64,000 nt of DNA, taken from Chromohalobacter sp. 296-RDG (GTDB lineage: Bacteria; Pseudomonadota; Gammaproteobacteria; Pseudomonadales; Halomonadaceae). Positions 36,157 through 45,023 of the stretch are shown here, in pieces (position 1 is the stretch's first letter; the number at the start of each line of letters is the position of its first letter). The notes beneath the pieces were generated by a model that saw nothing but the letters and a program-made list of their open reading frames with translations, searched no databases and was not told the origin of the DNA. The position numbers and the translations under genes were made by a program. Location of the stretch: NCBI RefSeq assembly GCF_029889885.1, contig NZ_JARANY010000005.1, positions 53,329 through 117,328 on the forward strand. The letters run 5' to 3'.

Positions 36157-37160
36157 CTGGCGACTGAGGCTGTCGTGCCATGCCGTAGCTTGAGGTCGCG
36201 CTCGACGATATCCACCCCCGGGCGGTAGTCGCCGCGTGCCGCCTGCATGGCGCGGTGAAGCGCCAGCTCGGCGATGCGGTCATGATGCTGGGGCAGCGAA
36301 TTGACAGTCACCGGCAGGAAATCCAGCAGGCGGTCGTCGCCGAATGTGGCCAGACGCAGCGCTTCGGGCAACCCTCCTTGTTCGAGCAGTACATCGAAGA
36401 CCCCATCGAGCAGCACATAAGACGCGGTCACCAGGGCATCGGGAATGCCGTGCTCGTCGATCAGGCGCCGCATGAGCGCCGCGCCGGTAGCGCGGTCGTA
36501 GCGCGCACCGCTGAGCAATATCGGGTTGTCGAGGGACGCTTCGCGAACCGTTTCCAGAAAGCCTGCGCGCCGTTCCACGCTGATCGATAGTTCCGGCACC
36601 GCATCCATCCAGGCGATACGCGCGACATCGGCGTCGAGCACCGAGCGCGTCAAGGCACCTGCGGCCTGGGTGTTGTTGCTGACGACACAGACCACACGCT
36701 CCGGGTCGAGGGTGCGGTCGAGCGCGATGATCGGCAGACCGCCCGCCATCAGGTCGGGATAGAACGGGTCGTCCATGGCCAGGCTGCTGGCGACGATCAG
36801 GGCATCGCAGCGCTGGGCGCGCAAGGCACGCGCCAGCTCGCGTTCGGTGTCCGGGTCATCGTCCGAGCCGGCGATCAGCAGCTGATAGCCCAGACGACGC
36901 GCGCCATTTTCCAGACGTTTGGCCAGGCGGGCGTAACTGGTGTTCTCCAAGTCCGGCACGATGAATCCCAACGTGCGGCTCGCGCCCCGGCGCAGCGCCG
37001 CCGCCTGTGCATCGATACGATAATCGTGCTTGGCGACCACGGCCATGACGTGTGCCACCGTCTCGGGGCGGATGCGCCGCTCGGCGGCCTGGCCATTGAT
37101 CACATAACTGGCGGTGGTGCGTGAGACGCCGGCCAGCCGGGCGATTTCTGCAAGAGTCAT
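36153..37160 (-). CDS. cra: LacI-family fructose repressor Cra/FruR
   Basis: 335 aa. N-terminal LacI helix-turn-helix (MTLAEIARLAGVSRTTASYV, then INGQ), hinge, and periplasmic-binding-like core (TLGFIVPDLENTSYARLA). The motifs RIRPETVAHVMAV and LLDGVFDVLL match the Cra/FruR group, whose inducer is fructose-1-phosphate. The ATG at 37160 has AAGGAA about six bases upstream. It is divergent from fruBKA and would repress that operon from the palindromes at 37275-37366. In enteric bacteria Cra also activates gluconeogenic genes such as pckA; whether it does so here is open. Confidence 0.9.
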   Translation of the reverse strand: MTLAEIARLAGVSRTTASYVINGQAAERRIRPETVAHVMAVVAKHDYRIDAQAAALRRGASRTLGFIVPDLENTSYARLAKRLENGARRLGYQLLIAGSDDDPDTERELARALRAQRCDALIVASSLAMDDPFYPDLMAGGLPIIALDRTLDPERVVCVVSNNTQAAGALTRSVLDADVARIAWMDAVPELSISVERRAGFLETVREASLDNPILLSGARYDRATGAALMRRLIDEHGIPDALVTASYVLLDGVFDVLLEQGGLPEALRLATFGDDRLLDFLPVTVNSLPQHHDRIAELALHRAMQAARGDYRPGVDIVERDLKLRHGTTASVAR

Positions 37161-37274
37161 GGGTGTATTCCTTGAACGAGCCGACGATGCAAAAGCATCT
37201 ATTCTAGAGGCTGGCACGCAGTCTTGCTTGCCCGCCCCTGCGAAGGTCTAGTCCCGTTTGGCTTGATAAATCGT

Positions 37275-37289
37275 GATGAACGTTTCAGC
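37275..37289. promoter_or_regulatory. Cra operator candidate 1
   Basis: GATGAACGTTTCAGC; its complement GCTGAAACGTTCATC closely follows the Cra/FruR consensus built around GCTGAAACG/CGTTTCAGC. It lies in the cra-fruB intergenic region, nearer cra. Confidence 0.7.
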
Positions 37290-37304
37290 ATTGATCCCAA
37301 GATA

Positions 37305-37320
37305 GCTGACACGATTCAGC
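37305..37320. promoter_or_regulatory. Cra operator candidate 2
   Basis: GCTGACACGATTCAGC, a 16-bp near-perfect palindrome with GCTGA/TCAGC arms, one or two bases from the Cra consensus. It is centred 22 bp from candidate 1 centre to centre-plus-turns, i.e. about three helical turns away (30 bp). Confidence 0.75.
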
Positions 37321-37346
37321 CCGTCATCTGATTTATCATGTCAAAA

Positions 37347-37366
37347 GCTGAATGGCCAGATTCAGC
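37347..37366. promoter_or_regulatory. Third, wider palindrome in the fru control region
   Basis: GCTGAAT and ATTCAGC arms separated by six bases (GGCCAG). The half-sites match Cra half-sites but the spacing is four bases wider than usual. It lies in the fruB leader, so it could be a weak extra operator or a site for another regulator. Confidence 0.45.
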
Positions 37367-37475
37367 GACCGGTAATGCAGGCGCTCTAACGGCGCGGTGC
37401 TATCAAGACGGGCGTGACCGTTGTCCTTACCCGACGAGCGGATGGCTCCGTTCCGGCGGCATTATGGAGAGTTCC

Positions 37476-40352
37476 ATGCTGACACTGACAAGCGAAGACG
37501 TTCTGCTCGACCGGCGTGCCGATGACTGGCGAGATGCCCTGAATCAGGCCGGCGAGTCCTTGGTCGAGGCCGGACGCGTGACGCCCGGTTACCATGATGG
37601 GCTGCACGCGCGTGAGACGCAGTCTTCCACCTACCTGGGCAATGGCATTGCCATTCCTCATGGCACCCCGGAGAGCCGCGAATACGTCAAGACCACCGGC
37701 GTGCGGGTGCTGCAATTTCCCAATGGCATCGAATGGCATGACGGACAACGCGTCACCCTGCTGGTGACGATCGCCGCGCAGAGCGATGAGCATCTCGATA
37801 TTCTGCGCCAGTTGACGCACGTGCTCGATCGGGATGGCGTGGCCGAACGCCTGGCCGCTGCCGATAGTCGTGAAGAGATCATTACGCTTTTGTCCAAGGC
37901 GCCGGTCGAGGCGCGCCTGGATGCCGATACGCTGTGCCTGGGTTTCCCTGCGCGTGATCGCTTCGAGTTGGCGCTGGCTGCGGCGGCGCGGTTGCGTCAG
38001 GTGGGGAGCGTGGATAGCAGCTTCGTGGCCGAGATCAACACGCTGGAGCCGGTGGCACTGGGCCAGGGCCTGTGGCTGGTGAGTAGCGCCCAGGGCGTCA
38101 TCACGCCGACGCTGGGCGTGGCCACGCCGGAACAGGCCTTCTCGGGCCCCAAAGGGGCAGTCAATGCGGTGTTCTGTCTGGCGGCTCAAGGCGATGCGCA
38201 TCGCGGATTGCTCGAACGCCTGGGGAATCTGCTGGATGCTGGCGATGGCGAAAGCCTCGCCGATGCCGACGCCGCGACGCTGTTGGCGCGGCTTTCCGGT
38301 GAGTCCGCCGAGGCGGATACTGCGCGTGCGACGGTGCTCAATGCCCACGGGCTGCATGCGCGGCCGGCGAAGCAACTGGTGCAGGTTGCCCGACGCCAGG
38401 CCATGCCGGTCAAGGTGCGTCTGCTCGAGGGTAGTGCCGAGGCGGTTTCGGCGGCGAGTCTGACCAAGGTCATCGGGTTGGGGGCACGGCGTGGCCAGAC
38501 GCTGGTGTTCTCTGCCGAAGGTGAGGGTGCCGGCGAGGCGCTGGAAGCCCTCGTCACAGCCATCAGAGATGGCCTCGGCGAGCACGTGACGCCCCTTCAG
38601 GAGATGTCGTTCGAGGCGCCCGCTGACGAGGATGAGAGCCTCCCCGCGCCCTTGGAAGACGATGTAGCGCATCCCGCCGTGCCGGCGTCGCCGGGGCTTG
38701 CCATCGCGCCGGCTTTCGTGATGCGTACGCCGCGTTTCGAGTATCCCGAGCGGGCCGATGGGCTCGACGAAGCCCGTCGTGGCGACAGTGCCGCGCAACT
38801 GGCGCGCCTCGATGCCGCGATTCAGGAAGCTGCCGAACAGCTTCGTGCCCTGGTGCGAACCGCCCAGGGCGGTGAGGTCGCCGAGATCCTGTCGATGCAC
38901 GAGGAAATGCTCGACGATCCTGAACTGCGTGAAGCGGCACATGAGTCGTTGAGTACCGGCACGAGTGCCGAGGCGGCGTGGTGGTCGGCCATCGATACTG
39001 CCGCCCGCGCCCAGGAAAATCTCGCCGACCGTCTGCTTGCCGAGCGTGCCGCCGACCTGCGTGATGTCGGCCGGCGTGTGCTGGGGATCCTGTGCGGCGT
39101 GCGTCTGCCCACGCCGCCGGAGACGCCTTACATTCTGATCACCGATGACGTCGGCCCCTCGGACGTGGCGCGCCTGGATACCGCCAAGGTGCGCGGTCTG
39201 GTCACCGCGCGCGGCGGGGCGACGTCGCACAGTGCGATTCTCGCTCGAGCGTTGGGTATTCCTGCCGTAGTGGGTGGCGGCGAATGCGTACTGACGCTGG
39301 CCAACGACATTGATGTGATCGTCGATGGCGAGCGTGGCCGCGTGATCCCCGCGCCTTCCGACGAGCGCCGCTCGCGGACCGAGTTACGCCTGAAAGAGTA
39401 TGAAATGCGCGAGCGCGAGGCCTATGCGGCGCGCTATGAGGAAGCGCGCACGCAGGACGGTCACCGTGTCGAAGTCGCCGCCAACTTGGGTAATACGGCC
39501 CACGCGGCGGATGCTGTCGAACGTGGCGCCGAGGGCGTGGGGCTACTGCGTACCGAGTTCGTGTTCATGGCGCACCCCGAGGCGCCGGATCTGGACACTC
39601 AGATCGCCGAATATCGCCAGGCCATCGATGCCTTCGACGGTCGCCCGTTGGTTGCCCGCACGTTGGATGTCGGCGGCGACAAGCCGTTGCCTTACTGGCC
39701 GCTGCCGCCGGAGGACAACCCGTTTCTCGGCCTGCGCGGCATTCGTCTGGCGCTGACGCGTCCCGAGGTGCTCGAGACGCAGTTGCGTGCCCTGCTCACG
39801 GCGGCGGGCGACCGTCCGTTGCGGATCATGTTCCCGATGGTCAAGGACATCGCCGAGTTCCGCGCCGCCCGTGAGATCTTCGATCGCGTGCAGGCCGAGG
39901 TACAGGCTGGCGACGTGCAACTGGGGGTGATGATCGAAATTCCCTCGTGCGCGTTGCTGGCGCCGATTCTGGCCGCCGAGGTCGATTTCTTCTCCATCGG
40001 TACCAATGACCTGACCCAGTACACCCTGGCCATCGACCGTGGTCACGCCGAGCTCTCGGCTCAGGCCGATGGGCTGCATCCTGCGGTGTTGGCGCTGATT
40101 CGCATGACCGTCGAGGCCGCACATGCACAGGGCAAATGGGTGGGCGTGTGTGGTGAACTGGCCAGCGACGCCCAAGCGGTGCCCGTGCTGCTGGGGCTGG
40201 GCGTCGATGAGCTTTCGGTTTCGGCGCGGCAGGTGCCGATGGTCAAGGCACGGTTGCGTGAACTGACCCTCGAGGTGGCTCGCCAGCACGCCGAGCTGGC
40301 CCTGAGCCAGTCGACTGGCGATGCCGTGCGTGAAGCACTGGAGGCCCTCTGA
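37476..40352 (+). CDS. fruB: Fructose PTS multiphosphoryl transfer protein (EIIA-HPr-EI)
   Basis: 958 aa. EIIA-Fru domain with active His62 (GNGIAIPHGT), a linker resembling the FruB middle region, an HPr domain with His294 (NAHGLHARPAKQL), and full Enzyme I with His585 (GGATSHSAILAR), the PEP-binding regions LLRTEFVFM and DFFSIGTNDLTQYTLA, and Cys892 (GVCGELA). One polypeptide thus carries phosphate from PEP to FruA, as in Pseudomonas and Xanthomonas, and the fructose PTS needs no separate ptsHI. The ATG at 37476 is six bases after GGAG; an ATG at 37464 is in frame but overlaps that site. It overlaps fruK by one base. Confidence 0.95.
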   Translation: MLTLTSEDVLLDRRADDWRDALNQAGESLVEAGRVTPGYHDGLHARETQSSTYLGNGIAIPHGTPESREYVKTTGVRVLQFPNGIEWHDGQRVTLLVTIAAQSDEHLDILRQLTHVLDRDGVAERLAAADSREEIITLLSKAPVEARLDADTLCLGFPARDRFELALAAAARLRQVGSVDSSFVAEINTLEPVALGQGLWLVSSAQGVITPTLGVATPEQAFSGPKGAVNAVFCLAAQGDAHRGLLERLGNLLDAGDGESLADADAATLLARLSGESAEADTARATVLNAHGLHARPAKQLVQVARRQAMPVKVRLLEGSAEAVSAASLTKVIGLGARRGQTLVFSAEGEGAGEALEALVTAIRDGLGEHVTPLQEMSFEAPADEDESLPAPLEDDVAHPAVPASPGLAIAPAFVMRTPRFEYPERADGLDEARRGDSAAQLARLDAAIQEAAEQLRALVRTAQGGEVAEILSMHEEMLDDPELREAAHESLSTGTSAEAAWWSAIDTAARAQENLADRLLAERAADLRDVGRRVLGILCGVRLPTPPETPYILITDDVGPSDVARLDTAKVRGLVTARGGATSHSAILARALGIPAVVGGGECVLTLANDIDVIVDGERGRVIPAPSDERRSRTELRLKEYEMREREAYAARYEEARTQDGHRVEVAANLGNTAHAADAVERGAEGVGLLRTEFVFMAHPEAPDLDTQIAEYRQAIDAFDGRPLVARTLDVGGDKPLPYWPLPPEDNPFLGLRGIRLALTRPEVLETQLRALLTAAGDRPLRIMFPMVKDIAEFRAAREIFDRVQAEVQAGDVQLGVMIEIPSCALLAPILAAEVDFFSIGTNDLTQYTLAIDRGHAELSAQADGLHPAVLALIRMTVEAAHAQGKWVGVCGELASDAQAVPVLLGLGVDELSVSARQVPMVKARLRELTLEVARQHAELALSQSTGDAVREALEAL

Positions 40353-41320
40353 TGGCGCGTGTACTGACGTTGACCCTCAATCCCGCGCTGGATCTGGCGA
40401 TTCGTTTGCCCTCGCTCACCCTGGGGACAGTCAATCGCACCGAGGCCACGCATCTCGAGGCGGCGGGCAAAGGCGTCAACGTTGCCCGGGTGCTGACGGC
40501 GCTGGGCCACGAGGTGGCGGTCTCGGGCTTTCTGGGCGCACACAACGACGGTGCCTTCGTGCGCGCTTTCGCCGACTGGAACCTGGAGGACGCCTTCCTG
40601 CGGCTGGCCGGAGAAACGCGCATCAACGCCAAGCTCGCCGAAGCCGAGGGTCGTGTCACCGATATCAATGGCCCAGGTCTTGAGGTCGCGCGCGATGATC
40701 TAGCGGCGCTTTATGCCGCGCTCGATGCGCGGGTGATGGATGCCGCGAGGTGCCCCGATGCGGTGGTGATCGCCGGTAGCTTGCCGCCGGGCGTGTCGCC
40801 CGACGATCTGACGGCCTTGATCGACTGGCTGCGCGAGTACGACGTGCCGGTCTGGGTAGATACTAGCGGCGCGGCATTGAACGCCGCGATTGCCGCCACG
40901 CCCAATGCAGTCAAACCCAACGAGACGGAATTGGCCGAGTGGGCGGGTGAGCCCCTGGAAGACGCTGCATCGCGACTGGCCGCTGCCGTACGTCTGCACG
41001 CGTCAGGCATCGAGCACGCTCTGGTATCGCTGGGCGGCGAGGGCATGTTGTGGGTCGGCCCCGAGGGGGCCTGGCAGGCTACACCGCCGCGCGTCGAGGT
41101 CGCGAGTACGGTGTGCGCCGGCGATACCTTGCTGGCGGCGATGCTTCACGGTCGGCTCGCGGGTCTCTCTGCCGAGACGACCTTGCGTTTGGCGACGGCG
41201 CTATCCGCCGAGGCGGTACGCCATGTCGGGGTGGGCGATGTGCATGCCCCGGATCTAGACCAACTCCAACAAAATACGTGCGTGCGTCGGCTCGACGAAA
41301 ACGCCAGGGAGGACTCATGA
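40352..41320 (+). CDS. fruK: 1-phosphofructokinase
   Basis: 322 aa, PfkB/ribokinase family. It phosphorylates fructose-1-phosphate to fructose-1,6-bisphosphate. Seen: N-terminal LTLTLNPALDLAIRLPSL, GKGVNVARVL, and the catalytic loop VCAGDTLLAAML with Asp258 as base. The first loop residue is Cys where GAGD is usual. It starts in the fruB stop codon (TGATG) and overlaps fruA by four bases, so all three products are coupled. Its substrate is also the inducer of Cra. Confidence 0.94.
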   Translation: MARVLTLTLNPALDLAIRLPSLTLGTVNRTEATHLEAAGKGVNVARVLTALGHEVAVSGFLGAHNDGAFVRAFADWNLEDAFLRLAGETRINAKLAEAEGRVTDINGPGLEVARDDLAALYAALDARVMDAARCPDAVVIAGSLPPGVSPDDLTALIDWLREYDVPVWVDTSGAALNAAIAATPNAVKPNETELAEWAGEPLEDAASRLAAAVRLHASGIEHALVSLGGEGMLWVGPEGAWQATPPRVEVASTVCAGDTLLAAMLHGRLAGLSAETTLRLATALSAEAVRHVGVGDVHAPDLDQLQQNTCVRRLDENAREDS

Positions 41321-43098
41321 AAGCGATCCTTATCACGGCCTGCCCGAGTGGCGTGGCGACGACGTTTCTGGCGGCCCGACGCCTCGAGCAAGCCGCCCGG
41401 CGTCGCGGTTGGCAGGTCACGGTGGAAATGCACGGCGAGCTCGAACCGCCACAGCCGGTTTCTGAGGCGGACGTGCGCGATGCCGAACTAATTATCGTAG
41501 CCGCCGACCATGTGCCCGATGCCTCTCGCTTCACGGACAAGCGCCTGTTCCAGGCGCCAATCGCCGAGGCGCTGCCTGATCCGGAGGCATTCCTGTCACG
41601 TGCCGAGCGCGAGGCCGAACGCTTCGCTGGCGATGACACAGCAGCGCCACAGGCAGCGTCCACGAACGCCGCTGAGGGCGGCGATGGTCAAGGCCAGCGT
41701 ATTGTCGCGGTGACGGCGTGTCCGACTGGGGTGGCGCATACCTTCATGGCCGCCGAGGCGTTGGAAGAGGCTGGACGCGGCCTGGGTCATCATATCCGCG
41801 TCGAAACCCAAGGCTCGGTCGGGGCGCAGAATGAGCTTAGCGAGGCGGACATCGCGGCGGCCGATGTGGTGCTGCTGGCCTGCGATATCGAAGTCAACGA
41901 CGAGCGCTTTGCGGGCAAACGCATCTACCGAACGTCGACTGGCAATGCGCTCAAGAAGGCTCGACAGACCGTGCAAGAAGCCCTTGCCGAAGCCGACGTG
42001 GAGAGCCAGGGTGGCGTTGCTGCGTCCGGCGACAAAGCCGCCGGCAAAGGCAAGAGCGTCAAGGACAAAGGGGTCTACAAGCACTTGCTCACCGGGGTTT
42101 CGTTCATGCTGCCGATGGTGGTCGCCGGTGGCTTGTGCATCGCCCTCTCGTTCGTGTTCGGTATCGAGGCCTTCAAGGAAGAGGGCACCCTGGCTGCTGC
42201 CCTGATGCAGATCGGTGGCGATACCGCCTTTGCCTTGATGGTACCGGTCCTCGCCGGCTATATCGCCTACTCCATCGCCGACCGGCCGGGGATCGCGCCC
42301 GGTATGATCGGTGGCATGCTGGCCAGCAATATCGGCGCGGGTTTCATCGGCGGTATTCTGGCCGGCTTCCTGGCCGGTTATGCCGCCCATGCGATCACCC
42401 GGTATCTCAAGCTGCCGGCGAGTGTGGAATCGCTCAAGCCGATCCTGATCATTCCCTTGCTGGCGAGTCTGTTCACCGGGCTGGTGATGATCTACATCAT
42501 CGGCACGCCGGTGGCGGGCTTGCTCAACGCCTTGACTTCGTTCCTCGACAGCATGGGCTCGACCAATGCCGTGCTGCTGGGTCTGCTGCTCGGCGGGATG
42601 ATGTGCGTCGATATGGGCGGACCGGTCAACAAGGCGGCGTATACCTTCGGTGTGGGTCTGTTGTCGAGCGAGACCTATGCGCCGATGGCGGCCATCATGG
42701 CAGCGGGGATGGTACCGCCGCTGGCGATGGGGATCGCCAGCATGCTGGCCAAGCGCAAGTTCGATGAAACCGAGCGCGAGGGGGGCAAGGCGGCTTTCGT
42801 GTTGGGGCTTTGCTTCATTACCGAAGGCGCGATTCCCTTCGCCGCCAAGGATCCTTTGCGTGTGTTGCCGGTATGCATCGTCGGCGGGGCCGTGACCGGG
42901 GCCTTGTCGATGTATTTCGGCATTCAGTTGATGGCGCCGCACGGTGGACTCTTCGTGCTGCTGATTCCCCATGCGGTCAATCTGGCGCTGTTGTATCTCT
43001 TGTCCATTGCGGTGGGTGCGGTGATCGCCGGGGTGGCGTATGCCGTCATCAAACCGGGCGTCTCTGCCATGCCGGTCGAGGAGAAAGTGGCGTCTTGA
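41317..43098 (+). CDS. fruA: Fructose-specific PTS enzyme EIIB'BC
   Basis: 593 aa. Two EIIB-Fru-like domains come first: residues 1-95 with Cys9 (TACPSGVATTF) and about 128-225 with Cys135 (TACPTGVAHTF). They are joined by an acidic linker (residues 105-127) and followed by the EIIC membrane domain of about 340 residues (GVSFMLPMVVAGGLCIALSF without its last residue, FITEGAIPFAAKDPLRV). The second domain carries the usual phosphorylation motif. The first keeps a cysteine, unlike the degenerate EIIB' of E. coli FruA. It imports fructose as fructose-1-phosphate. AGGGAGGA stands before the ATG. A terminator follows. Confidence 0.95.
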   Translation: MKAILITACPSGVATTFLAARRLEQAARRRGWQVTVEMHGELEPPQPVSEADVRDAELIIVAADHVPDASRFTDKRLFQAPIAEALPDPEAFLSRAEREAERFAGDDTAAPQAASTNAAEGGDGQGQRIVAVTACPTGVAHTFMAAEALEEAGRGLGHHIRVETQGSVGAQNELSEADIAAADVVLLACDIEVNDERFAGKRIYRTSTGNALKKARQTVQEALAEADVESQGGVAASGDKAAGKGKSVKDKGVYKHLLTGVSFMLPMVVAGGLCIALSFVFGIEAFKEEGTLAAALMQIGGDTAFALMVPVLAGYIAYSIADRPGIAPGMIGGMLASNIGAGFIGGILAGFLAGYAAHAITRYLKLPASVESLKPILIIPLLASLFTGLVMIYIIGTPVAGLLNALTSFLDSMGSTNAVLLGLLLGGMMCVDMGGPVNKAAYTFGVGLLSSETYAPMAAIMAAGMVPPLAMGIASMLAKRKFDETEREGGKAAFVLGLCFITEGAIPFAAKDPLRVLPVCIVGGAVTGALSMYFGIQLMAPHGGLFVLLIPHAVNLALLYLLSIAVGAVIAGVAYAVIKPGVSAMPVEEKVAS

Positions 43099-43144
43099 TA
43101 CGCCGCTTGCGCGATGCGCCCGCCAACGAGGGCGTCGCCAATGC

Positions 43145-43170
43145 AAGGAGCGCCTCGTAGGGCGCTCCTT
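43145..43170 (+). terminator. Hairpin terminator after fruA
   Basis: Ten-bp stem AAGGAGCGCC / GGCGCTCCTT with a six-base loop; T-rich part is short (TTCT). The next 180 bp up to 43352 show no gene. Confidence 0.75.
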
Positions 43171-43352
43171 CTATCGCGCCAAGTTGGCCAGCGCGGACTT
43201 CGTCGTGCGCCAGTGGCTGCCCATGGGGAGGGCACAAGTGGCTGCGATCGAGGCCGAGCCTGGCGTGTTTGACGACGCGTGGTGAGGCGGCGCCTTTAAC
43301 GGGCCGGGTCGATGGTGCTGCTCAGCGAAGTGTGCGGTGGAACCAGCCGGTA

Positions 43353-43976
43353 TCAAGGCCGTGGCGGGGGTGGTGCGGGTAGATGCCGCAACGGACTATC
43401 GAGGGGCGCACTGTCGAGGCTGATGGGGCGTGCGAACCCTACCGCCAGCAGTTCGACCAGCATCATCGCCGACAGGCCCCATATGACATGATTGGCGTAG
43501 GCATAGCTGGGCACATAATAAGTGTGCTTGCCGTGACGGATGACATCCGTGTGGCTACGGCGATCCTCGAGGAACCACGCCAATGGCACTTCGAAAATGG
43601 TATCCAGCTCATTATGGTCCGGTACCAGTGGAAGGCCGGGCGGAATCAAGCCGACGAACGGCGTCACGCAGATGCCGTAACGTGAGGTGATATCGCTTAG
43701 CCGGCCGAGGCGTGCGACTCGCGCGGGCGGCAGGGCGATCTCCTCATGCGCCTCGCGCAAGGCCGTGGCCCACAAGTCGGCATCCTCGGGTTCGACCTTG
43801 CCACCGGGAAACGCAACTTGTCCGCCATGCTGCGCGAGATGGCCGGCACGGCGTGTCAGCACGAGCGTGGGCTCGCGGCGCTCGACGATCGCAAGCAGCA
43901 CTGCGGCTCTGGGCATGTCGGCGTTCAACTGGCGCGGCTGATGCGCTTGCAGGCGTTCGCGCAGTGTCTCTAACAT
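43353..43976 (-). CDS. CoA pyrophosphatase-type Nudix hydrolase (NudL-like)
   Basis: About 207 aa. It has the UPF0035/CoA-specific motif LTRRAGHLAQHGGQVAFPGG joined to a Nudix box GGKVEPEDADLWATALREAH followed by EEIAL, with the two-residue expansion typical of NudL-like enzymes. These cleave CoA and acyl-CoA to 3',5'-ADP and phosphopantetheine. The ATG at 43976 is nine bases from AGGTGA; a GTG at 43988 is the alternative. The C-terminus ends in a proline run. It is divergent from another Nudix gene with 48 bp between. Confidence 0.87.
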   Translation of the reverse strand: MLETLRERLQAHQPRQLNADMPRAAVLLAIVERREPTLVLTRRAGHLAQHGGQVAFPGGKVEPEDADLWATALREAHEEIALPPARVARLGRLSDITSRYGICVTPFVGLIPPGLPLVPDHNELDTIFEVPLAWFLEDRRSHTDVIRHGKHTYYVPSYAYANHVIWGLSAMMLVELLAVGFARPISLDSAPLDSPLRHLPAPPPPRP

Positions 43977-44024
43977 GTTGCTTTTCACCTAATGGGGCGC
44001 CATATCGCTCGCCCGAGGACGACC

Positions 44025-44582
44025 ATGAATTTCTGTAGCCATTGTGGCCAAACCGTGCGTTTCGCGATTCCCGAGGGCGACGATCGCGGGCGTTTTCTCT
44101 GCGATGCCTGCGGCACCATCCATTATCAGAATCCGCGCATCGTGGCCGGTACCTTACCGGTAGCGGGCGAGCGCGTCTTGCTGTGCCGGCGTGCGATCGC
44201 GCCTCGCATGGGCTACTGGACGCTGCCTGCCGGCTTCATGGAAAACGGCGAAACCACGTCCGAAGCCGCCACGCGCGAGACACGCGAGGAAGCCTGCGCC
44301 GATGTCGACCTCGAAGGCCTTTATACGCTCATCAATCTGCCACACATCAACCAGGTCTACATGATCTTCCGTGGCGCACTGCGCGGCGACTATGCGTCCG
44401 GCCCGGAGAGTCTCGAGGTGGCGCTGTTCGAGGAAGCCGAGATTCCCTGGCACGAGTTGGCCTTCCCGACCATCGAACGCACCTTGCGCCACTATTTCGA
44501 CGATCGCCGGGGCGGTGACTACTCGCTTCACGTGAGCGACATCACCGCCGAAGACCGCGAACGTTATCTGGGCAGCGCGTAA
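44025..44582 (+). CDS. Nudix hydrolase with N-terminal zinc ribbon
   Basis: 185 aa. Residues 1-30 form a zinc ribbon (FCSHCG and LCDACGTIHYQNP), followed by a Nudix domain with box GFMENGETTSEAATRETREE and then ACADV. Zinc-ribbon Nudix enzymes include NADH pyrophosphatase (NudC) relatives, but this one lacks the NudC SQPWPFPxS motif, so the substrate is open. The ATG at 44025 follows GAGGA; the frame is open 33 bp further upstream without a ribosome site. Confidence 0.85.
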   Translation: MNFCSHCGQTVRFAIPEGDDRGRFLCDACGTIHYQNPRIVAGTLPVAGERVLLCRRAIAPRMGYWTLPAGFMENGETTSEAATRETREEACADVDLEGLYTLINLPHINQVYMIFRGALRGDYASGPESLEVALFEEAEIPWHELAFPTIERTLRHYFDDRRGGDYSLHVSDITAEDRERYLGSA

Positions 44583-44587
44583 CGCGC

Positions 44588-44899
44588 CTAAACGTTTGCA
44601 AGATGCCACGCCTCATATGCCGGCTCCTCGTACGGATGAGCCAGCTTGAGCGCCGCCACGGCGGCTTCCAGGTGATCGTCCTCGCAGACCAGCTCGACCT
44701 TCAACTCCTCGACATGGCTGAGCGTACCGACCTGGCCGATATGTGGGTCGGCGCCGTCGAGCGGGCGAAACTGGCCCTGTCCTGACGTCTGGAAGCAGCA
44801 GGCTTCGTAGCCGCCGATGCGCCCGGCGCCGGTAGCGAAAACCGCTTCCTTGACGCTTTCGGCGTCGTCCATGGGAACGAAAAACGCGAGTTTGTACAT
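44588..44899 (-). CDS. YqfO/NIF3-associated small PII-like domain protein
   Basis: 103 aa. It matches the stand-alone form of the domain inserted in YqfO/NIF3 proteins: MYKLAFFVPMDDAESVKEAV, GRIGGYEACCFQTSGQGQF, VEELKVELVCEDDHLEAAVA and LKLAHPYEEPAYEAW. The fold is CutA/PII-like and usually trimeric; the function is unknown. AAGGAG is six bases before the ATG. It is transcribed away from ftsB and is convergent with the zinc-ribbon Nudix gene, ending 5 bp from it. Confidence 0.85.
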   Translation of the reverse strand: MYKLAFFVPMDDAESVKEAVFATGAGRIGGYEACCFQTSGQGQFRPLDGADPHIGQVGTLSHVEELKVELVCEDDHLEAAVAALKLAHPYEEPAYEAWHLANV

Positions 44900-45023
44900 A
44901 TGGGGCTCCTTGACGTCGCGCTCAGCGGGGCGGTCGTACGGCGACGGCTCGCCGCGTGGACTGCGCAGGTGCCTTGATGATGGCATAATGCTGGGCAGCT
45001 GTCGGTCCAGGACGGAACCAACG

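Noticed and set aside
37386..39230. 614-codon minus-strand frame opposite fruB
   Set aside because: fruB is certain on the plus strand; the antisense frame has no family motif and an Arg/Gln/His-rich composition.
41596..43146. 516-codon minus-strand frame opposite fruA
   Set aside because: Antisense shadow of a certain gene, rich in His, Gln and Arg, without a ribosome site.
43171..43352. Possible small genes after fruA
   Set aside because: Open frames exist on both strands but without ribosome sites or protein-like sequence.
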